A DNA stretch of 21,016 nt from Chromera velia (lineage: Eukaryota > Sar > Chromeraceae), in assembly GCA_018398765.1 (NCBI GenBank), contig JAHBMJ010003326.1, forward strand, positions 52,189 to 73,204. The letters are read 5' to 3'. The stretch's first letter is position 1, and every line of letters starts with the position of its first letter. Of the stretch, positions 19,675 to 21,016 are shown piece after piece. Both the position numbers and the translations under genes were made by a program. The notes below the pieces were generated by a model, which did no database searches, was not told the DNA's origin, and worked only from the letters and a program-made list of their open reading frames with translations.

Positions 19675-19899
19675 GCTCCGATCTTGGAGGGCCGTCCGTA
19701 GTCCTTGTATGCTTCTTCGAACTGGAGTGAGCAATTCTGTCTGGTTCCGTTTTTTCCGTCCATGGCTGGCTTTGTGAGTCACAAACCGCCAATATATATG
19801 CTGAACCTCGGCTTCAACCCAGGCTTCGGTTGTTAGCTGATACAGTAGAGTGACTGATAAATTGTGATAATCTAGTTAATTTTTCTAAAAGTAATTTGT

Positions 19900-19931
<32 letters not shown>
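19900..19931. repeat. (ACT)n trinucleotide microsatellite
   Basis: About ten uninterrupted ACT units are present. A short (TTGA)n tract follows at about 19946-19969. Both are outside any gene. Confidence 0.9.
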
Positions 19932-19932
<1 letters not shown>

Positions 19933-20020
19933 GCTAAATTTAGTTGATTTGATTGATTGATTGATTGATATGTTCTGCCTTAGGGCCTTCCCGCTATGTC
20001 TATCTGTCGCCAGAGCTAGC

Positions 20021-20067
20021 AGGGCGGGGCGTTCCCCAGCCTAAGCTGAGGTATCAGACCCCGCCCT
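20021..20067. repeat. GC-rich nested hairpin in the AT-rich island
   Basis: The perfect 9-bp arms AGGGCGGGG (20021-20029) and CCCCGCCCT (20059-20067) enclose an inner CAGC-CTAA-GCTG stem-loop (20037-20048). A further GGGCCCGCC segment follows at once. The contrast with the AT-rich surroundings is abrupt. Confidence 0.65.
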
Positions 20068-20697
20068 CGGGGCCCGCCAGAGTCTGTTGCCCTGGCCGCT
20101 GCTACATGAATGTTCGTTGTTCGAGCCACGGCTCTGGATCCGCGTTGGCTTTCCGGCCTGAAAATCGATCTGAAACGGCATGTGAGTTAATTTAGAACTG
20201 TTTACGTTGGTTTAAACAAAATAAAGCTATTATCTAACCAATTTTAATGTGTAAAGTAGCATTTTCAAAGCTTATATAACTTTTTAGTTTTCTAAAACTT
20301 TTCTCATGTAAGCTGACATATAAACTTAAATATAAACGGTCGACTCACTAGACGACTTAGCATACTAGTAGTCTAGCTAGTAGTATATAGAGGGTAGAGC
20401 AACAACTTTAATAGAATTCTGGATAGGATTAGGAATTATTTAAGATTTATGTTCCGGGTTTGTCCGGAGATCCACTGCCGGCGGACGGCTTACATAAGAC
20501 ATTCTTACATTATATTAATATAGCTATAAAATATTTTGCATATAACTAGGCATGTAATTTGGAAAAACTGGGAAAACAGTATTTTTTGAAGCTCCTTCTG
20601 TATAATAGGAAGTCGTGGCTGCGTTTCTGTAAAGTTTCTTGCTCGGTTGTCTAGTCGGTCCGACTTGGTCGTGTTCTACCCTTTTCCGATCCCAGAA

Positions 20698-21006
20698 CTA
20701 GAACCAGGACAGGATCCCCCCGATAGTGACGGCAATGTACTTAAAGCCGGGCGGGGGGGTGTCTGCATTTCTGGTGTCTATCTCTACTTTGAGACACTTC
20801 TGAGGATCAAAGGTGAATCTCGCAGCTCGTTCCCGGTTTTTCTCCTCGACAATCCTGTGTCGGACTACCTGTATGAATTTTTGCATCAAATCCCGGAACC
20901 CGGACAGGCGACCGTTGCGGGACATGTGGAGGTTGCAGATCCAGTTGTCACTGCATCCAGGCGCAAGAGAAGCACACTGGATGCAGCCATAGCACACCAG
21001 ACACAC
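20698..21006 (-). CDS. Hypothetical protein, probable terminal exon (partial)
   Basis: An open frame of about 102 codons ends at TAG 20698-20700 and reaches almost to the window edge. It is not recognised. It begins Cys-rich (MCLVCYGCIQCASLAPGC, with further Cys and His in WICNLH). A basic, helical middle follows (FRDLMQKFIQVVRHRIVEEKNRERAARF), then a mixed end (CLKVEIDTRNADTPPPGFKY). The composition is more protein-like than that of neighbouring random frames. Upstream minus-strand DNA is CT-rich, like the intron ends in this window, so coding may begin at an acceptor rather than at the first Met. A zinc-binding N terminus is possible but unproven. Confidence 0.4.
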   Translation of the reverse strand: MCLVCYGCIQCASLAPGCSDNWICNLHMSRNGRLSGFRDLMQKFIQVVRHRIVEEKNRERAARFTFDPQKCLKVEIDTRNADTPPPGFKYIAVTIGGILSWF

Positions 21007-21016
21007 AGAGAGAGAG

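Larger units (their letters stand above)
18004..19799. other. Intergenic region downstream of the lipase; no convincing gene
   Basis: Reading frames up to 170 codons exist on both strands, for example 18451-18963 plus and 18485-18078 minus. None shows recognisable motifs, and the minus-strand one owes its Lys-rich end to T-rich plus-strand DNA. Structures seen are a GGGCTCTG/CAGAGCCC hairpin (18914-18932), a (GAAT)n run (about 18966-18984) and a CGCATGCT/AGCATGCG hairpin followed by six T (19641-19674). Part of this is presumably lipase 3' UTR. Confidence 0.5.
19800..20697. other. AT-rich island with microsatellites and embedded GC-rich clusters; no gene seen
   Basis: The composition is strongly AT-rich except for GC-rich clusters at about 19980-20170 and 20450-20490. 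It contains (ACT)n at 19900-19931 and (TTGA)n at about 19946-19969. A nested inverted repeat around CATACTAGTAG...CTAGTAGTATAT lies at about 20360-20388. It occupies the spacer before the 3' end of the minus-strand frame at 20698. It could be spacer DNA, a decayed repeat or an organelle-derived insertion. Confidence 0.55.

Noticed and set aside
20047-20058. AGGTATCAGACC, resembling the Copia primer-binding site TGGTATCAGAGC
   Set aside because: It has no adjacent LTR end (CA), no coding element nearby in that orientation, and lies inside a GC hairpin cluster.
20117-20125. GTTCGAGCC, resembling a tRNA B box
   Set aside because: The flanking bases do not form a T-arm, and no acceptor or anticodon arm can be folded around it.

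Overview
This is a nuclear genome fragment from a eukaryote with intron-rich genes. Introns are GT-AG, mostly 200-560 nt, pyrimidine-rich and full of microsatellites. The coding DNA has medium-to-high GC and contains Gly/Glu/Ala/Ser low-complexity runs. The combination (SWR1-type remodeller with HSA domain, animal-like UGT, SDP1/TGL-type patatin lipase, Copia retroelement, TGCATG motifs) suggests an alveolate alga such as a chromerid. That placement is an inference, not a demonstration. There are two assembly defects: one N at 1419 inside a G-run, and 17 Ns at 2773-2789.

Layout. (1) Bases 1-7634, plus strand: a 5'-partial SWR1/SRCAP-class Snf2 ATPase in six exons. It has an HSA domain, three copies of an acidic repeat carrying an SRCAP-like linker motif, the N-terminal ATPase lobe, an insertion of roughly 540 residues, the C-terminal helicase lobe and an acidic tail. 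(2) Bases 7635-12271: the AT-rich spacer between two convergent genes. It is interrupted by a 5'-truncated, minus-strand Copia-type retroelement (8764 to about 11925) that is broken by a stop codon and lacks the expected RNase H glutamate. (3) Bases 12272-14978, minus strand: a three-exon UDP-glycosyltransferase with signal peptide, C-terminal membrane anchor and dilysine tail. (4) Bases 14979-15700: a divergent intergenic region with TATA-like and TGCATG motifs. (5) Bases 15701-18003, plus strand: a four-exon patatin-like lipase of the SDP1/TGL3-5 class. (6) Bases 18004-19800: no convincing gene. (7) Bases 19800-20697: a second AT-rich island with GC-rich hairpin clusters. (8) Bases 20698-21006, minus strand: a possible terminal exon of an unrecognised gene.

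The genes do not form a pathway. The remodeller is expected to act in the nucleus on H2A.Z chromatin. The UGT is expected in the ER lumen, and the lipase on lipid droplets or membranes. The divergent UGT/lipase pair could share a promoter. The clearest organisational pattern is that AT-rich islands begin directly at gene 3' ends in convergent spacers, and the retroelement sits inside one of them. The most unusual protein features are the triplicated acidic block in the remodeller and the two SH3/chromo-like modules between integrase and reverse transcriptase in the retroelement.
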